The notes: a model not told the origin generated them from the sequence alone. A DNA stretch of 64,000 nt from JBOHDX01 sp050700835 (GCA_050700835.1 JBOHDX010000021.1:25460-89459); one strand, 5' to 3'; counted from the stretch's first letter, positions 8,392 through 17,898 are shown. Program-made: numbers and translations.

Positions 8392-10941
8392 TCACTCGGT
8401 GGTGATGGCTCGCAGCACGTCGAGGCGGGCGGCTCGTCGGGACGGGAACCAGGCGGCCAGCACACCGACGATCGCCGCGAGCACGACGAAGACGATCAGC
8501 TGGGCGACCGGGATCGACAACACCGCGATCCCCTGACTGGCCAGTGTCTGTTGCAACGCCACCCCGAACGCGACGCCCATGACCACACCGAGGACCGCGC
8601 CGAGGACCGCGATGGCCACCGACTCCAGACGTACCATGCGGCGCAGCTGACGGCGGCTCATGCCGACTGCCCTGAGCAGCCCGACCTCGCGAGTCCGCTC
8701 GATGACCGACAGCGCGAGCGTGTTCACGATGCCGAGGATCGCGATCACGATGGCCAGCCCCAGCAGCGCGTAGATGAGGTACAGCACCTGGTTGACGCCC
8801 GCCTTCTGCTGGTCCGCGAACTGCTTCTGATCCTTGAGCGTGACCGTGGGCAGGTCCTTGATCACGCCGTTGATGCCGGCGGTGACCGCCGCGGCTGAGG
8901 CGCCCGGAGCCCTCGTGACATAGACGGACATGTCAGCCGGCTGCAGCTTGGCTGCGTCGAACACCGAGAACGGAACGAGGTAGGTGGCGACGCCGGGAAT
9001 GTTGTCGTACGTCGCGACGACCTTCAGCCGCTCGGTGGTGACCGGGAACGCCATGCTCACGGTGTCGCCGACGCGGACCTTGAGCGACTTCGCCTCCTTG
9101 GTCTCCAGTGCGATCGTCGATCCGTGCAGTCCGGACAGCGATCCCGACGACGTCGTGAACGCGAACATGTGTGTGAACGACGTGATGTCGGTGGCCTCAG
9201 AGAACTGCTTGTGCCCGTTCACCTTGGCCTCGGTTCCGCGTACGGCGGCGACCTGGCCGACACCAGGGACCGTTGCGATCTGCTTGGCCACCGTTGGGGA
9301 GAACGGCGAGCTGATCACGTTGGACACGATGTAGTCGGCGGTCAGGTCCTTGGCGATCTCCTTGTCGATGCTGGCGTTGGTGGACGAGGCGAACACGCTC
9401 ATCGCCGACATCAGCGTCAGGCCGATCATCAGCGCGGAGGCGGTCGCCGCGGTACGCCGGGGATTGCGCACTGCGTTCTGGGCGGCGAGAGCGCCGGTCG
9501 TACCGAAGACCCGCCGGTAGAGCACCCCCAGCACCTGCAGCACCGGGCGGCCGATGATCGGGCTCAGCAGGGCCACTCCCACCAGGATCGCCAGCACGCC
9601 GAGGCCGACTGCGAGCAGCGCCCCGCCACCCGATCCGCCGAAGCCGACGACCATGGCGACGATGCCCAGCACGACGAGCACGGAGCCCACCACGGAGCGC
9701 CGGTGCAGCGACGACTCGGGCATGGCGATGTCGTCGCTCATCGCGGCGACCGGTGCGATCTTGCTGGCCCTCCGCGCCGGGAGGTACGCCGCGAACACGG
9801 TGACCACCATGCCCACGACGTACGCCACGATCGCGGTGCGCGGCGCAAAGATCAGGCTGGCGCCGGACAGGTCGAGACCGAACACCGCGAACAACGCCTT
9901 CAGGCCGATGGCGAGCACGAACCCGAGGAGCAGCCCGGCGGTTGAACCCGCGAAACCGACGATCGCGGACTCCACCAGGACCGAGCGCGTCACCTGGCGG
10001 CGGGTGGCGCCCAGCGCCCGCAGCAGCGCCAGCTCGCGGCTGCGTTGAGCGACCAGGATCGAGAAGGTGTTGATGATCAGGAACGATCCGACGACGAGGG
10101 CGATGGCGGCGAACACGAGCAGGAACGTGTTGATGTAGCCGATCACGGTGCCGATCGAGTTCTGCTGCTTCTTCACCGCGGAGTCACCGGTGACCGCCTC
10201 CACGTCGGGTGGCAGCAACGGCCTGATCTCGTTGACCAGCTGGGTCTGGGAGACGCCTGGCTTGGTTGTCACCCAGATGTTGGAGAAGACGTCGCGACCG
10301 CCGTAGAAGAGGTCCTGCGCCGCCTTGGTGTCGAACACCGCCAGCGTCGCCCCCAACGTGGCGCCGCCACCGAACTGCGCGATGCCGACGAGCTCGGCGC
10401 TGAGCCGCGGCTGAGCACCGATCGTGACGAGTCGGACGGTGTCGCCAAGGTGGTAGCCGGCGCGGTCCGCGGTGGTCTGGTCGAGTGCCATCTGGCCGGT
10501 CCCGCGAGGCACCTGGCCCTTGACGATCTGCAACGCCTGGTCGCCGGTGATCGCCGGCGCGGTGTTGTAGTTGAAACCGAACGACGGCGCCCCTTGCCCC
10601 CCGATCAGCTTGCCGGTCGTGCTGACGACGAAGACGTTGCCGACGCTGACGTTGCCGTCAACCCGGGCGACACCGGGAACGGAACGCAGGCGGCCCACCA
10701 GCGAGGCCGGGATCGTCCGGGTGTCGGGCGCATTGTCCTGACTGCCGCTGTCGGGGGCGTTCTTGAGCTGGACCACGACGTCGCCGGTGCTGCCCTTGAC
10801 GATGTTGTCGAAGCTGTGTCCGAGAGTGTCGGTGAAGACGAACGAGCCGGCCACGAAGGCCACCCCGATCACGATGGCGAAGCCACTCATCGCCAGTCTG
10901 AGCTTGCGAGCCAGCAGGCTCTTGAAGGTTGCTCGCCACAT
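8392..10941 (-). CDS. ABC transporter permease, MacB/FtsX type
   Basis: The 849-residue protein starts MWRATFKSLLARKLRLAMSGFAIVIGVAFVAGSF. It contains two FtsX-like modules, each with an N-terminal transmembrane anchor, a large extracytoplasmic domain and three further membrane segments. Paired signatures RSRELALLRALGATRRQVTRSVLVES and RTREVGLLRAVGMSRRQLRRM mark both modules. Such transporters move or extract lipids or peptides or act mechanically on the envelope. The frame is open upstream to 11331, but ATG 10941 lies two bases after the ATPase stop and matches the family start. The substrate is unknown. Confidence 0.93.
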   Translation of the reverse strand: MWRATFKSLLARKLRLAMSGFAIVIGVAFVAGSFVFTDTLGHSFDNIVKGSTGDVVVQLKNAPDSGSQDNAPDTRTIPASLVGRLRSVPGVARVDGNVSVGNVFVVSTTGKLIGGQGAPSFGFNYNTAPAITGDQALQIVKGQVPRGTGQMALDQTTADRAGYHLGDTVRLVTIGAQPRLSAELVGIAQFGGGATLGATLAVFDTKAAQDLFYGGRDVFSNIWVTTKPGVSQTQLVNEIRPLLPPDVEAVTGDSAVKKQQNSIGTVIGYINTFLLVFAAIALVVGSFLIINTFSILVAQRSRELALLRALGATRRQVTRSVLVESAIVGFAGSTAGLLLGFVLAIGLKALFAVFGLDLSGASLIFAPRTAIVAYVVGMVVTVFAAYLPARRASKIAPVAAMSDDIAMPESSLHRRSVVGSVLVVLGIVAMVVGFGGSGGGALLAVGLGVLAILVGVALLSPIIGRPVLQVLGVLYRRVFGTTGALAAQNAVRNPRRTAATASALMIGLTLMSAMSVFASSTNASIDKEIAKDLTADYIVSNVISSPFSPTVAKQIATVPGVGQVAAVRGTEAKVNGHKQFSEATDITSFTHMFAFTTSSGSLSGLHGSTIALETKEAKSLKVRVGDTVSMAFPVTTERLKVVATYDNIPGVATYLVPFSVFDAAKLQPADMSVYVTRAPGASAAAVTAGINGVIKDLPTVTLKDQKQFADQQKAGVNQVLYLIYALLGLAIVIAILGIVNTLALSVIERTREVGLLRAVGMSRRQLRRMVRLESVAIAVLGAVLGVVMGVAFGVALQQTLASQGIAVLSIPVAQLIVFVVLAAIVGVLAAWFPSRRAARLDVLRAITTE

Positions 10942-10943
10942 GG

Positions 10944-11750
10944 TCAGCTGGCTCCCGCAGGTGCATACGCGGAGGTGAGCGTCTTCATCCGCTCGAGCAC
11001 CCGGTCCGACGTCGGTCTGCGCAGCTCGTCGACGACCTTGCCGTCGGCGAGGAAGACGACGCGGTCGGTGTAGGCGGCGGCCAGCGGGTCGTGGGTGACC
11101 ATCACGATGGTCTGCCCGAACTCGTCGACGCAGCGGCGCAGGAATCCGAGCACCTCGGCGCCGGACGTCGAGTCGAGGTTGCCGGTCGGCTCGTCGGCGA
11201 AGACGATCGACGGCCGGCTGACCAGTGCACGCGCGCAGGCCACGCGCTGCTGCTGCCCACCTGACATCTCGTTCGGGCGATGCCCCAGGCGGTCCCGCAG
11301 ACCCACGGTGTCGATCACCCGGTCGTACCACTCCCGATCGGGCTTGCGTCCAGCGATCGAGAGCGGCAGCAGGATGTTCTCCTGCGCGGTCAGCGTTGGC
11401 ACGAGGTTGTACGCCTGGAAGACGAAGCCGATCCGGTCACGCCGCAGCAGCGTGAGCTGCTTGTCGCCGAGCCGGTTCAGTGGAACGTCGCCGACGTACA
11501 CCTCGCCGGACGTGGTGGTGTCGAGGGCGGCCATGCAGTGCATCAGGGTCGACTTGCCCGATCCGGACGGACCCATGACCGCGGTGAACTCGCCCTCCGC
11601 GAAGTCGACGGTGACGTCGTCGAGCGCGACGACCTCGGCCTGGCCCTTGCCGTACACCTTGCGCAGCTGTGCGACCCGGGCGGCCGGGGGCGCACTGGTG
11701 AGATCGGGTGGCGGCAACGTGGTGTCTGTCTGAGCCGCGTGGTCCGGCAT
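10944..11750 (-). CDS. ABC transporter ATP-binding protein, LolD/MacB-like
   Basis: The 268-residue ATPase has Walker A GPSGSGKST, signature motif MSGGQQQR, Walker B IVFADEPTGNLDS and a switch His in VTHDP. A proline-rich N-terminal extension of about 25 residues precedes the core. It pairs with the two-module permease directly downstream. The start is preceded by GGAAGGG at a good distance. No sensor kinase or substrate-binding protein is nearby, so the substrate cannot be inferred. Confidence 0.95.
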   Translation of the reverse strand: MPDHAAQTDTTLPPPDLTSAPPAARVAQLRKVYGKGQAEVVALDDVTVDFAEGEFTAVMGPSGSGKSTLMHCMAALDTTTSGEVYVGDVPLNRLGDKQLTLLRRDRIGFVFQAYNLVPTLTAQENILLPLSIAGRKPDREWYDRVIDTVGLRDRLGHRPNEMSGGQQQRVACARALVSRPSIVFADEPTGNLDSTSGAEVLGFLRRCVDEFGQTIVMVTHDPLAAAYTDRVVFLADGKVVDELRRPTSDRVLERMKTLTSAYAPAGAS

Positions 11751-12247
11751 GGTGGTCCCTTCCTGGTCGATGCACGTGTTGGCTGCCGTCGACCGTGGTC
11801 CCGGTACAACCCGACGCTACGGTCCGGGTGGGGTGCCGGGTACCGGTTTTCCCCGGACTCGACCCTGGCACAACCCCGGCCCAGGGAGGGGTACGGAGGT
11901 CCTGATGCCGCCATGACCTCCGTCCTGTGTCGGGCCAGGCCCGACCGCCGGTGCTGACCCGGGCTCGCTGGCCGAGGCCGGTTGGGTTGGCCCGGCTGGC
12001 CCGGGCTGAAGGTCGGCCCGGGACTGACCAGAAGATCCCTCGGCATGCCGTCATGCTGCGCGCCGCGCTGCGAGTGCCGCGTAGCTGCGTGCGCGCGTCC
12101 CGCGTGGCGGGCTGCGTACGGCCTCGGCCCGGCCCCAACCCCAACTCCGACCCCGGCCTCGGCCCGACCGCCGGCCGGATGGATCCTCGTCCACAGCCGT
12201 GCTCAGTGTTGGCCAAGGTCGGGGTCGTTCTCATCCACAGTCTCGGC
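11751..12247. other. Intergenic region between divergent ABC operon and DUF559 relic
   Basis: This 497-base gap has no convincing gene. It must hold the promoter of the leftward ABC operon. GTCCGGG near 11820 can pair with CCCGGAC near 11855, but the loop is long. The remainder is proline-codon-like GC-rich sequence with no clear signal. Confidence 0.4.
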
Positions 12248-13174
12248 ATGCGCAGATCCGCCGACATCCCGAGTGAGCTCCTTGGTGGCCCGTTTCGCCG
12301 TCGTGACGCCGAGAAGGCCGGGATCAGTCGGCGCATGCTGCAAGGTGGACGGTTTCGCCGCTTGACCCACGACGTGTACGCCCCGGCCGAGCTCGCAGAC
12401 GACGCGCTGGTGCTGGCCCGAGCCCTTCAGCTGGCGAACCCGGCCGCGGTCATCAGCCATGCGAGCGCAGGCGTGTCGTGGTTGTTGCCGGTCCCTGAGG
12501 GCACCGTCGCACATGTGACGGTGCCGAAGGGTCGGCTCCGGTCGATCGTGAGTTGCGAGGCGATTGTCCACGAGTCGCGACGTCCGGAGTCGCAGCAACA
12601 GGGAGATTGGTGGGTCACGCCGCCCGCTCGTACCTTCACCGACCTCCCCGCCTGCCACGGATTGTCCGACGTCGTGGCATGCGGTGACGCGTTGGTACGT
12701 CAAGGTGTCTGCAGCGCCGAGGACCTCGTCCTCGCCGCCCGCGAGTGTCCGCGGCCGGGAGCCCGGCGATCACGCGCCGCTGCCGCTCTTGTGCGTCCGG
12801 GGGTGGACGCGGCCACCGAAACGAGACTTCGCCTGCTGATGGTGCTGTCTGGCTTACCTGAGCCCGTGACGAATCGGGACGTGTTCGACTCCCTCGGTGC
12901 GTGGGTGGCCCGACCGGACCTCAGCTATCCCGACTACTTGATCGCCATCGGTACGACGGCCGACGGCACGCCTTTGACGATCGGCAATGGTCGAAGGACA
13001 TCTATCGGCGGGAGCACTACGACTGCGCCAGCTGGCGGGTGGTTGTCGTGACGTGGGTCGACCTTCTACCGGCGGCCGGGCCCGACGCTCATGCGCATTC
13101 TGTCCCTGCTGCGAGAACGCGGCCATCCACACGCCCCCGCGATGCCAGACCTGAGCTGCCTGTCGTACCTCTGA
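12248..13174 (+). pseudogene. Frameshifted AbiEi-like/DUF559 (endonuclease-fold) protein
   Basis: The frame from ATG 12248 encodes an AbiEi-like N-terminal region (RRRDAEKAGISRRML) common in actinobacterial proteins with a C-terminal DUF559, Vsr-like domain. In the DUF559 part the frame breaks near 12950: the expected Ile-Glu-Tyr-Asp-Gly motif is read as IGTTAD, while frame 1 continues correctly as YDGRRHAFDDRQWSKDIYRRE and SWRVVVVTW. A second shift near 13064 returns to the original frame, which ends LMRILSLLRERGHPH onward at 13174. One lost base and one gained base explain both. The lost base falls at the expected conserved Glu. It could also be two sequencing errors. Confidence 0.75.
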
Positions 13175-13543
13175 CGGACACGATCCAGAGCGGATGTCCG
13201 CGCCGCCGGGTCGACCGGCCCTGCGCCGCTGGAAGCCGATGCCGCCGAAGCCAGTCGATGCAGCAGTGGAGTTGAGCGGAGCCATGTGAGGGTCGCACGG
13301 CTGCGAAGGCTGGCGCGGGTTCGCGCATCTGCCGCCAGCCCCTCCATCGTGCCGGTCTCACCGCTCCCCGTCGTCACACTGTCGTGACACCTGCCCCGGA
13401 AAGCCACCCGCTACCGTGCACCCGTCACAACAGCCGGGACCCGAGAGCGGCGTCAAGACGACCGGCCGGGGGGTCCACCGGCTACCAGATCAAGGCGGGA
13501 GCGGACCCGGACGGTGTCTACGCCGACCGTCGGAGCCGCCGCC
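13175..13543. other. Intergenic stretch without recognised features
   Basis: This stretch of about 370 bases lies between the DUF559 relic and the endonuclease IV gene. I see no conserved coding pattern in any frame. The only signal is the -10 element at its right end. Confidence 0.4.
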
Positions 13544-13549
13544 TACGCT
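13544..13549 (+). promoter_or_regulatory. -10 element TACGCT for leaderless nfo-like gene
   Basis: TACGCT is separated by six bases from ATG 13556, the same arrangement as at 5888. No Shine-Dalgarno sequence precedes the ATG, which fits a leaderless mRNA. Confidence 0.5.
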
Positions 13550-13555
13550 GGCACG

Positions 13556-14359
13556 ATGAACACCGACCTCCTGATCGGCGGGCACGGCGAGCAGGCCGAC
13601 CCGCTCGCCGAAGCACAGTCCCGCGACGCCAGCCTGGCGCAGTTCTTCCTGGGTGACCCGCAGGCCTGGAAGGGTCCAGAGTTCGCCTACGCGGGCGGCG
13701 CCGAGGGCCTTCGCGGCGACGCCGAGTCGGCTGGCATCGCGCTGTATGTGCACGCGCCGTACGTCCTGAACGTCGCGACGACCAACAACCGGATCCGCAT
13801 CCCGAGTCGTAAGTTCCTCCAGCAGCAGGTCGATGCCGCGGCAGCAGTCGGCGCCCGCGGGCTGATCGTGCACGGCGGCCACGTGCGGAAGGACGACGAC
13901 GCCACGACCGGCTTCGACAACTGGCGCAAGGCGGTCGACCAGACCGACGCCAAGATCCCGATCCTGATCGAGAACACCGCCGGAGGCACCAATGCGATGG
14001 CGCGCTACCTCGACAGCATCGCCCGGCTCTGGGACAGCATCGGCCGGGCCGACGGCGGTGACCGGGTGGGCTTCTGCCTCGACACCTGCCACGCCTGGGC
14101 GGCCGGCCTCGACCTGACCACGGTGGTCGACGACATCCGCGCCGTCACAGGCCGGATCGACCTGGTGCACGCCAACGGCAGCCGCGACGAGTTCGACTCC
14201 GGCGCGGATCGACACGCCAATCTCGCAAGCAGCCTGATCCCTCCCGAGCAGATCGTCGAGGTCGTACGCCGGGCCCAGGCGCCGGTGGTCTGCGAGACCC
14301 CGGGCGCGGCCGCGGGCCAGGCCGACGACATCGCGTGGCTGCGCAAGCAGCTGGGCTGA
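13556..14359 (+). CDS. nfo: Deoxyribonuclease IV (AP endonuclease, Nfo family)
   Basis: The 267-residue TIM-barrel protein shows the metal-ligand motifs of endonuclease IV: HAPYVLNVA, LIVHGGH, ILIENTAGGTN, GFCLDTCHAWAAG, DLVHANGS and VCETPG. These bind three zinc ions. The enzyme cleaves the backbone 5' of abasic sites in base-excision repair. The usual Ser-Arg after the aspartate in the DTCH region has diverged a little, so related sugar-isomerase-like functions are not excluded. ATG 13556 was chosen from the -10 spacing. It converges with the Erm-like gene, leaving eight bases between stops. Confidence 0.9.
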   Translation: MNTDLLIGGHGEQADPLAEAQSRDASLAQFFLGDPQAWKGPEFAYAGGAEGLRGDAESAGIALYVHAPYVLNVATTNNRIRIPSRKFLQQQVDAAAAVGARGLIVHGGHVRKDDDATTGFDNWRKAVDQTDAKIPILIENTAGGTNAMARYLDSIARLWDSIGRADGGDRVGFCLDTCHAWAAGLDLTTVVDDIRAVTGRIDLVHANGSRDEFDSGADRHANLASSLIPPEQIVEVVRRAQAPVVCETPGAAAGQADDIAWLRKQLG

Positions 14360-14367
14360 CCCCCTGC

Positions 14368-14895
14368 TCATCTGCGGCGGACGACCAGCACAGCCGAGTC
14401 GACCGACGGGGGCGGTTCGAACGCGTTCGCAGGCAGCCGCAGTCCCTGGTCGACGGAGTAGCGCCGCCGCACGCGGGCGCCGCCCGGCACGCGACCGGAC
14501 AGCACCCCGGCCACGACGCCGCGCTGCAGCACGACGTCGGCGGCAACCAGGCCGCTCGATGGGGCCAGCAGCCGACGCAACAACAGCGACGACAAGGCGT
14601 ACGGCGGATTGGCGACCACGCGGAACGGACGCCGAGGGAAGACGAACTCCGCCAGGTCACGCTGCACGACACGCAGCTCCGCGTCGCAGAAGCGATCGCG
14701 CAACCGCTGCGCGCGACCGTCGTGCAGCTCGATCGCGATGACCCGGGCGCCAGCCGCCAGCAGGGGCAGAGTGAGCGCTCCGTCGCCCGCACCCACGTCG
14801 ATGACCAGCTGGCCAGGGCGTACCAGCGCGTCCTCGACCACGCGCTGAGCCCAGTCAGGCGAAAGCTGGTACCACCCCCAGCGCCGCCCGGCCAC
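14368..14895 (-). CDS. erm: Short Erm-type 23S rRNA adenine N6-methyltransferase, Erm(37)-like
   Basis: The 175-residue protein has SAM motif I LVIDVGAGDGALTLPLL, the acidic AIELH motif II and catalytic motif IV NPPY. It ends FEPPPSVDSAVLVVRRR. It lacks the usual QNFL N-terminal motif and the helical C-terminal domain, so it is shorter than typical Erm proteins (about 250). The layout and sequence resemble mycobacterial Erm(37), about 179 residues: GWYQL start, RPFRVVANPPY, LLAP-SGLVAADVVLQR. Family members methylate A2058 or neighbours and confer macrolide/lincosamide/streptogramin resistance. An in-frame stop shortly upstream makes GTG 14895 the only start. Truncation is therefore a family trait, not damage. 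Confidence 0.85.
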   Translation of the reverse strand: MAGRRWGWYQLSPDWAQRVVEDALVRPGQLVIDVGAGDGALTLPLLAAGARVIAIELHDGRAQRLRDRFCDAELRVVQRDLAEFVFPRRPFRVVANPPYALSSLLLRRLLAPSSGLVAADVVLQRGVVAGVLSGRVPGGARVRRRYSVDQGLRLPANAFEPPPSVDSAVLVVRRR

Positions 14896-15096
14896 GGCGC
14901 ACCATCACGAAGCACGGCATGGCCGCGACGGTAGGCCCTGGCCTCGGTGGGCTCAACCGAGTTTCCGCCCATGCAGCTCGCGGCGCCGCCGCCCGTTTCG
15001 GGTTGCGAGCCCTCGTTTCCCGCGATGCCATGAGACTCCGGAGGGCACCGGAACAGATCCGAGGACGACCGACTGACACAGGGAGAGGTACGCCAC

Positions 15097-15642
15097 ATGG
15101 CTGCTGACATCACCGGCAGGACCGTGGCCTTCGCGGTCGCGACTGAAGGCACCGAGCAGGTCGAGCTCACGGAACCGTGGAAGGCGATCGAGCGGGCGGG
15201 TGGCGTGCCGAGACTGATCTCCACCGAGCACGGCTCTGTGCAGGCCTTCAACCATCTCGACAAGGCCGACACGTTCGACGTCGATGCCACCTTCGACGAG
15301 GTGACGGTCGACGACTTCGACGCGCTCGTGCTCCCTGGCGGCGTCGCCAACCCGGACGCCCTCCGCTTGGACAAGGGGGCCGTCAGCTTCATCGGCGAGT
15401 TCGCCGGGTCCGGCAAGCCGGTGGCCGCCATCTGCCATGCGCCTTGGACCTTGGTCGAGGCGGACGTCCTCAAGGGCAAGCGGATGACGTCGTGGCCGAG
15501 TCTGCGGACCGACCTCACCAACGCCGGCGCCAGCTGGGTCGACGAAGAGCTGGTTGTGGACGGCAGCCTGATCACCAGCCGCAAGCCGGACGACCTTCCG
15601 GCGTTCTGCGCGGCCCTCGTCGACGCCGTGGCCAAGGCCTGA
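15097..15642 (+). CDS. DJ-1/PfpI family protein (type 1 glutamine amidotransferase fold)
   Basis: The 181-residue protein has the DJ-1/PfpI fold with the nucleophile elbow AAICHAPWTL, containing the reactive Cys-His pair. Other conserved parts are DALVLPGGVANPD and the ending DDLPAFCAALVDAV. Family members act as glyoxalase/deglycase-like or chaperone-like stress proteins, often labelled general stress protein 18 or YfkM. GGGAGAGG precedes the ATG. It is followed four bases later by the F420-dependent oxidoreductase gene, so the two are probably cotranscribed. Confidence 0.9.
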   Translation: MAADITGRTVAFAVATEGTEQVELTEPWKAIERAGGVPRLISTEHGSVQAFNHLDKADTFDVDATFDEVTVDDFDALVLPGGVANPDALRLDKGAVSFIGEFAGSGKPVAAICHAPWTLVEADVLKGKRMTSWPSLRTDLTNAGASWVDEELVVDGSLITSRKPDDLPAFCAALVDAVAKA

Positions 15643-15645
15643 CCG

Positions 15646-16617
15646 ATGGCGTCGCTCGGCTACACCTTGATGACCGAGCAGACCGGGCCGCGAGAGCTCG
15701 TCCGCCACGCGGCCCGGGCCGAAGGTGCGGGCTTCGACTTCGAGGTGATCAGCGACCACTTCTTTCCGTGGCTCGACGAGCAGGCCCACGCGCCGTACGC
15801 CTGGAGCACGCTGGGTGCCGTCAGCCAGGTCACTGAGCGGGTGGAGTTGATGACGTACGTGACCTGCCCGCTGATCCGCTACCACCCTGCCGTCGTCGCA
15901 CAGAAGGCCGCGACCATGGGGCTCCTGTCCGGTGACCGTTTCACGCTCGGGCTTGGCGCCGGCGAGAATCTCAACGAGCACGTGGTCGGCCGCGGGTGGC
16001 CGCCGGTCAATGTCCGGCACGACATGCTCGCCGAGGCGATCGCGATCATCGGCGCGTTGTTCGACGGCGGCTACGTCAGCGTCGCCGGCGACCACTTCCG
16101 CGTCGACTCGGCGAAGCTATGGGACCTGCCCGACCGGCGGGTCCCGATCGCCACAGCGGTCTCGGGCCGCCAGTCGATCAGCAGGTTCGCCCCGGTCTCC
16201 GATGCCATGGTGGCGGTGGAGCCCGACGCGGGCCTCGTCTCACTATGGGATCGCCACCACACTGGTCCATCCCGCAAGATCGGTCAGCTGCCGATCTGCT
16301 GGGACCCGGACAAGGACGCGGCGGTGACTCGGGCGCACCAGCAGTTCGGTTGGTTCGGTGGCGGATGGAAGGTCAACGCCGAGCTGCCGGGTACGGCGGG
16401 GTTCGCCGGTGCCACCGAGTTCGTGCGGCCCGACGACGTGGCGGCGTCCATCCCGTGCGGTCCAGATGTCGAGCCGATCATCGACTCTTTCGCCGCGTTC
16501 TGGGATGCCGGGTTCACCGACGTCTGCCTGGTGCAGATCGGTGGCGACCAGCAGGACGAGTTCCTCGACTTCGCCGCGGCGGAGCTCGTACCTGCCCTGC
16601 GTGACGCGGCCCCGTGA
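15646..16617 (+). CDS. LLM-class F420-dependent oxidoreductase (TIGR03557-like)
   Basis: The 323-residue luciferase-like TIM barrel begins MASLGYTLMTEQTGPRELV and includes SDHFFPWLDEQ, TYVTCPLIRYHPAVVAQKAAT and FTLGLGAGENLNEHVVG. These resemble F420-dependent glucose-6-phosphate dehydrogenase and the TIGR03557 group. It should use coenzyme F420 to oxidise or reduce an unknown substrate, and it indicates the host makes F420. It starts four bases after the DJ-1/PfpI gene. The 22-bp tandem repeat follows directly after its stop. Confidence 0.9.
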   Translation: MASLGYTLMTEQTGPRELVRHAARAEGAGFDFEVISDHFFPWLDEQAHAPYAWSTLGAVSQVTERVELMTYVTCPLIRYHPAVVAQKAATMGLLSGDRFTLGLGAGENLNEHVVGRGWPPVNVRHDMLAEAIAIIGALFDGGYVSVAGDHFRVDSAKLWDLPDRRVPIATAVSGRQSISRFAPVSDAMVAVEPDAGLVSLWDRHHTGPSRKIGQLPICWDPDKDAAVTRAHQQFGWFGGGWKVNAELPGTAGFAGATEFVRPDDVAASIPCGPDVEPIIDSFAAFWDAGFTDVCLVQIGGDQQDEFLDFAAAELVPALRDAAP

Positions 16618-16622
16618 CGACC

Positions 16623-16709
16623 GAATCCGCGGACGAGCGGGCCATAACCCGCGGGCGGGCCGGCCACAACCCGCGGACGGGCCGGCCACAACCCGCGGAC
16701 GGGCGGGGG
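16623..16709. repeat. 22-bp tandem repeat, four copies
   Basis: Four copies of a roughly 22-base unit lie at 16623-16643, 16644-16665, 16666-16687 and 16688-16709. The core is AACCCGCGGACGGGC. Copies 3 and 4 are identical over about 17 bases. The array fills the gap between the F420 oxidoreductase stop and the femX-like promoter. A related array is at 27321-27408. Confidence 0.85.
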
Positions 16710-16731
16710 TGACCCGGTAGCCTCGCTCAGC

Positions 16732-17898
16732 GTGACTCCGGCCCCGCATGACCCGGACCCCGGCGGGTCAGCCCGCCCGCACGACTCTGCGGCTGACGTG
16801 TCCACGATCAGCGCGGAGCAGCACCTCGCGTACCTGCGGTCCCTGCGGTCGGCGAGCTTCCTGCAGACCCCGGCGTGGGGCCTGGTCAAGGAGGAGTGGG
16901 AGCACGAGTCGATCGGGTTCCACGTGGGCGGGGAGCTGGTCGGCGCCGGGCTGGTCCTGTATCGCTCCCTGCCGAAGCTCAGACGCTCCCTGGCGTACCT
17001 CCCGGAGGGCCCACTGCTCGACTGGTCCCGCCCAGACCTGCCCGACCTGCTGGCCGCGATGACGCGGCACGTCGCCGGGCGCGGCGCGTTCGGGGTCAGG
17101 ATGGGGCCGCCGGTCGTTACCCGGAGGTGGCGCGCCGACACCGTGAAGCACGCGATCGGCGATGCCGCGCTGCCCACCCTGAGCGCCGTCCCGGCCGACG
17201 AGACGGACGCGAGCGGCGAGGCGGTAGTCGCGCTCCTTCATCGGTCCGGATGGCGACGTCAGGACGCCGCGGGCGGGTTCTCGGCCGGCCAGCCGCGGTA
17301 CAACTTCTGGTTGCCGCTCGCCGACCGGACCGAGGACGACGTGCTGGCCGGCATGAACCAGCTGTGGCGGCGCAACATCAAGAAGGCCGCCAAGGCGGGG
17401 GTCGCGATCACCGTCGGCGGCCGCGCAGACATCGCGCGGTTCCACACCGTGTACGCCGAGACGGCGGCTCGGGACCACTTCACGCCGCGGCCGCTGGCGT
17501 ACTTCGAGAGGATGTACGACGCACTGAACGGCGAGGATCCGGACCGGCTGCGGTTGTACCTCGCCCATCACGACGGTGACCTGGTCGCCGCCACCACCCT
17601 GGTGCGGGTCGGTGAGCACGCGTGGTACTCCTACGGCGCATCGACCACGGCCAAGCGGGAGGTCCGGGGCTCCAACGCGATCCAGTGGCAGATGATCCGG
17701 GACGCGAGGACCGCGGGGGCGACCGTCTACGACCTACGCGGCATCACCGACACCCTCGACGAGCACGACCCGCACGTCGGGCTGGTGCAGTTCAAGGTCG
17801 GCACCGGTGGCGAGGCGGTGGAGTACGCCGGGGAGTGGGACCTGCCCCTGTCGAGGCTGCTGTACACCGCGTTCGACCTGTACATGAGGCGTCGATGA
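16732..17898 (+). CDS. FemABX-family aminoacyltransferase (FemX-like)
   Basis: The 388-residue protein has two GNAT-like halves typical of Fem ligases: SFLQTPAWGLVKEEWEHESIGF at the start and a C-terminal half with RRNIKKAAKAGVAI, WYSYGAST and GSNAIQWQMI. FemX-type enzymes add an amino acid from aminoacyl-tRNA to the lysine or diaminopimelate side chain of peptidoglycan precursors, building the interpeptide bridge. A TAGCCT element lies eight bases before GTG 16732, suggesting a near-leaderless transcript. Its stop overlaps the next start (ATGA), so it is coupled to the racemase-like gene. Confidence 0.9.
   Translation: MTPAPHDPDPGGSARPHDSAADVSTISAEQHLAYLRSLRSASFLQTPAWGLVKEEWEHESIGFHVGGELVGAGLVLYRSLPKLRRSLAYLPEGPLLDWSRPDLPDLLAAMTRHVAGRGAFGVRMGPPVVTRRWRADTVKHAIGDAALPTLSAVPADETDASGEAVVALLHRSGWRRQDAAGGFSAGQPRYNFWLPLADRTEDDVLAGMNQLWRRNIKKAAKAGVAITVGGRADIARFHTVYAETAARDHFTPRPLAYFERMYDALNGEDPDRLRLYLAHHDGDLVAATTLVRVGEHAWYSYGASTTAKREVRGSNAIQWQMIRDARTAGATVYDLRGITDTLDEHDPHVGLVQFKVGTGGEAVEYAGEWDLPLSRLLYTAFDLYMRRR

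Noticed and set aside
13384..13656. 90-residue plus-strand frame before and into the nfo gene
   Set aside because: Arg/Pro-rich, overlaps the clear nfo frame and has no homology pattern.
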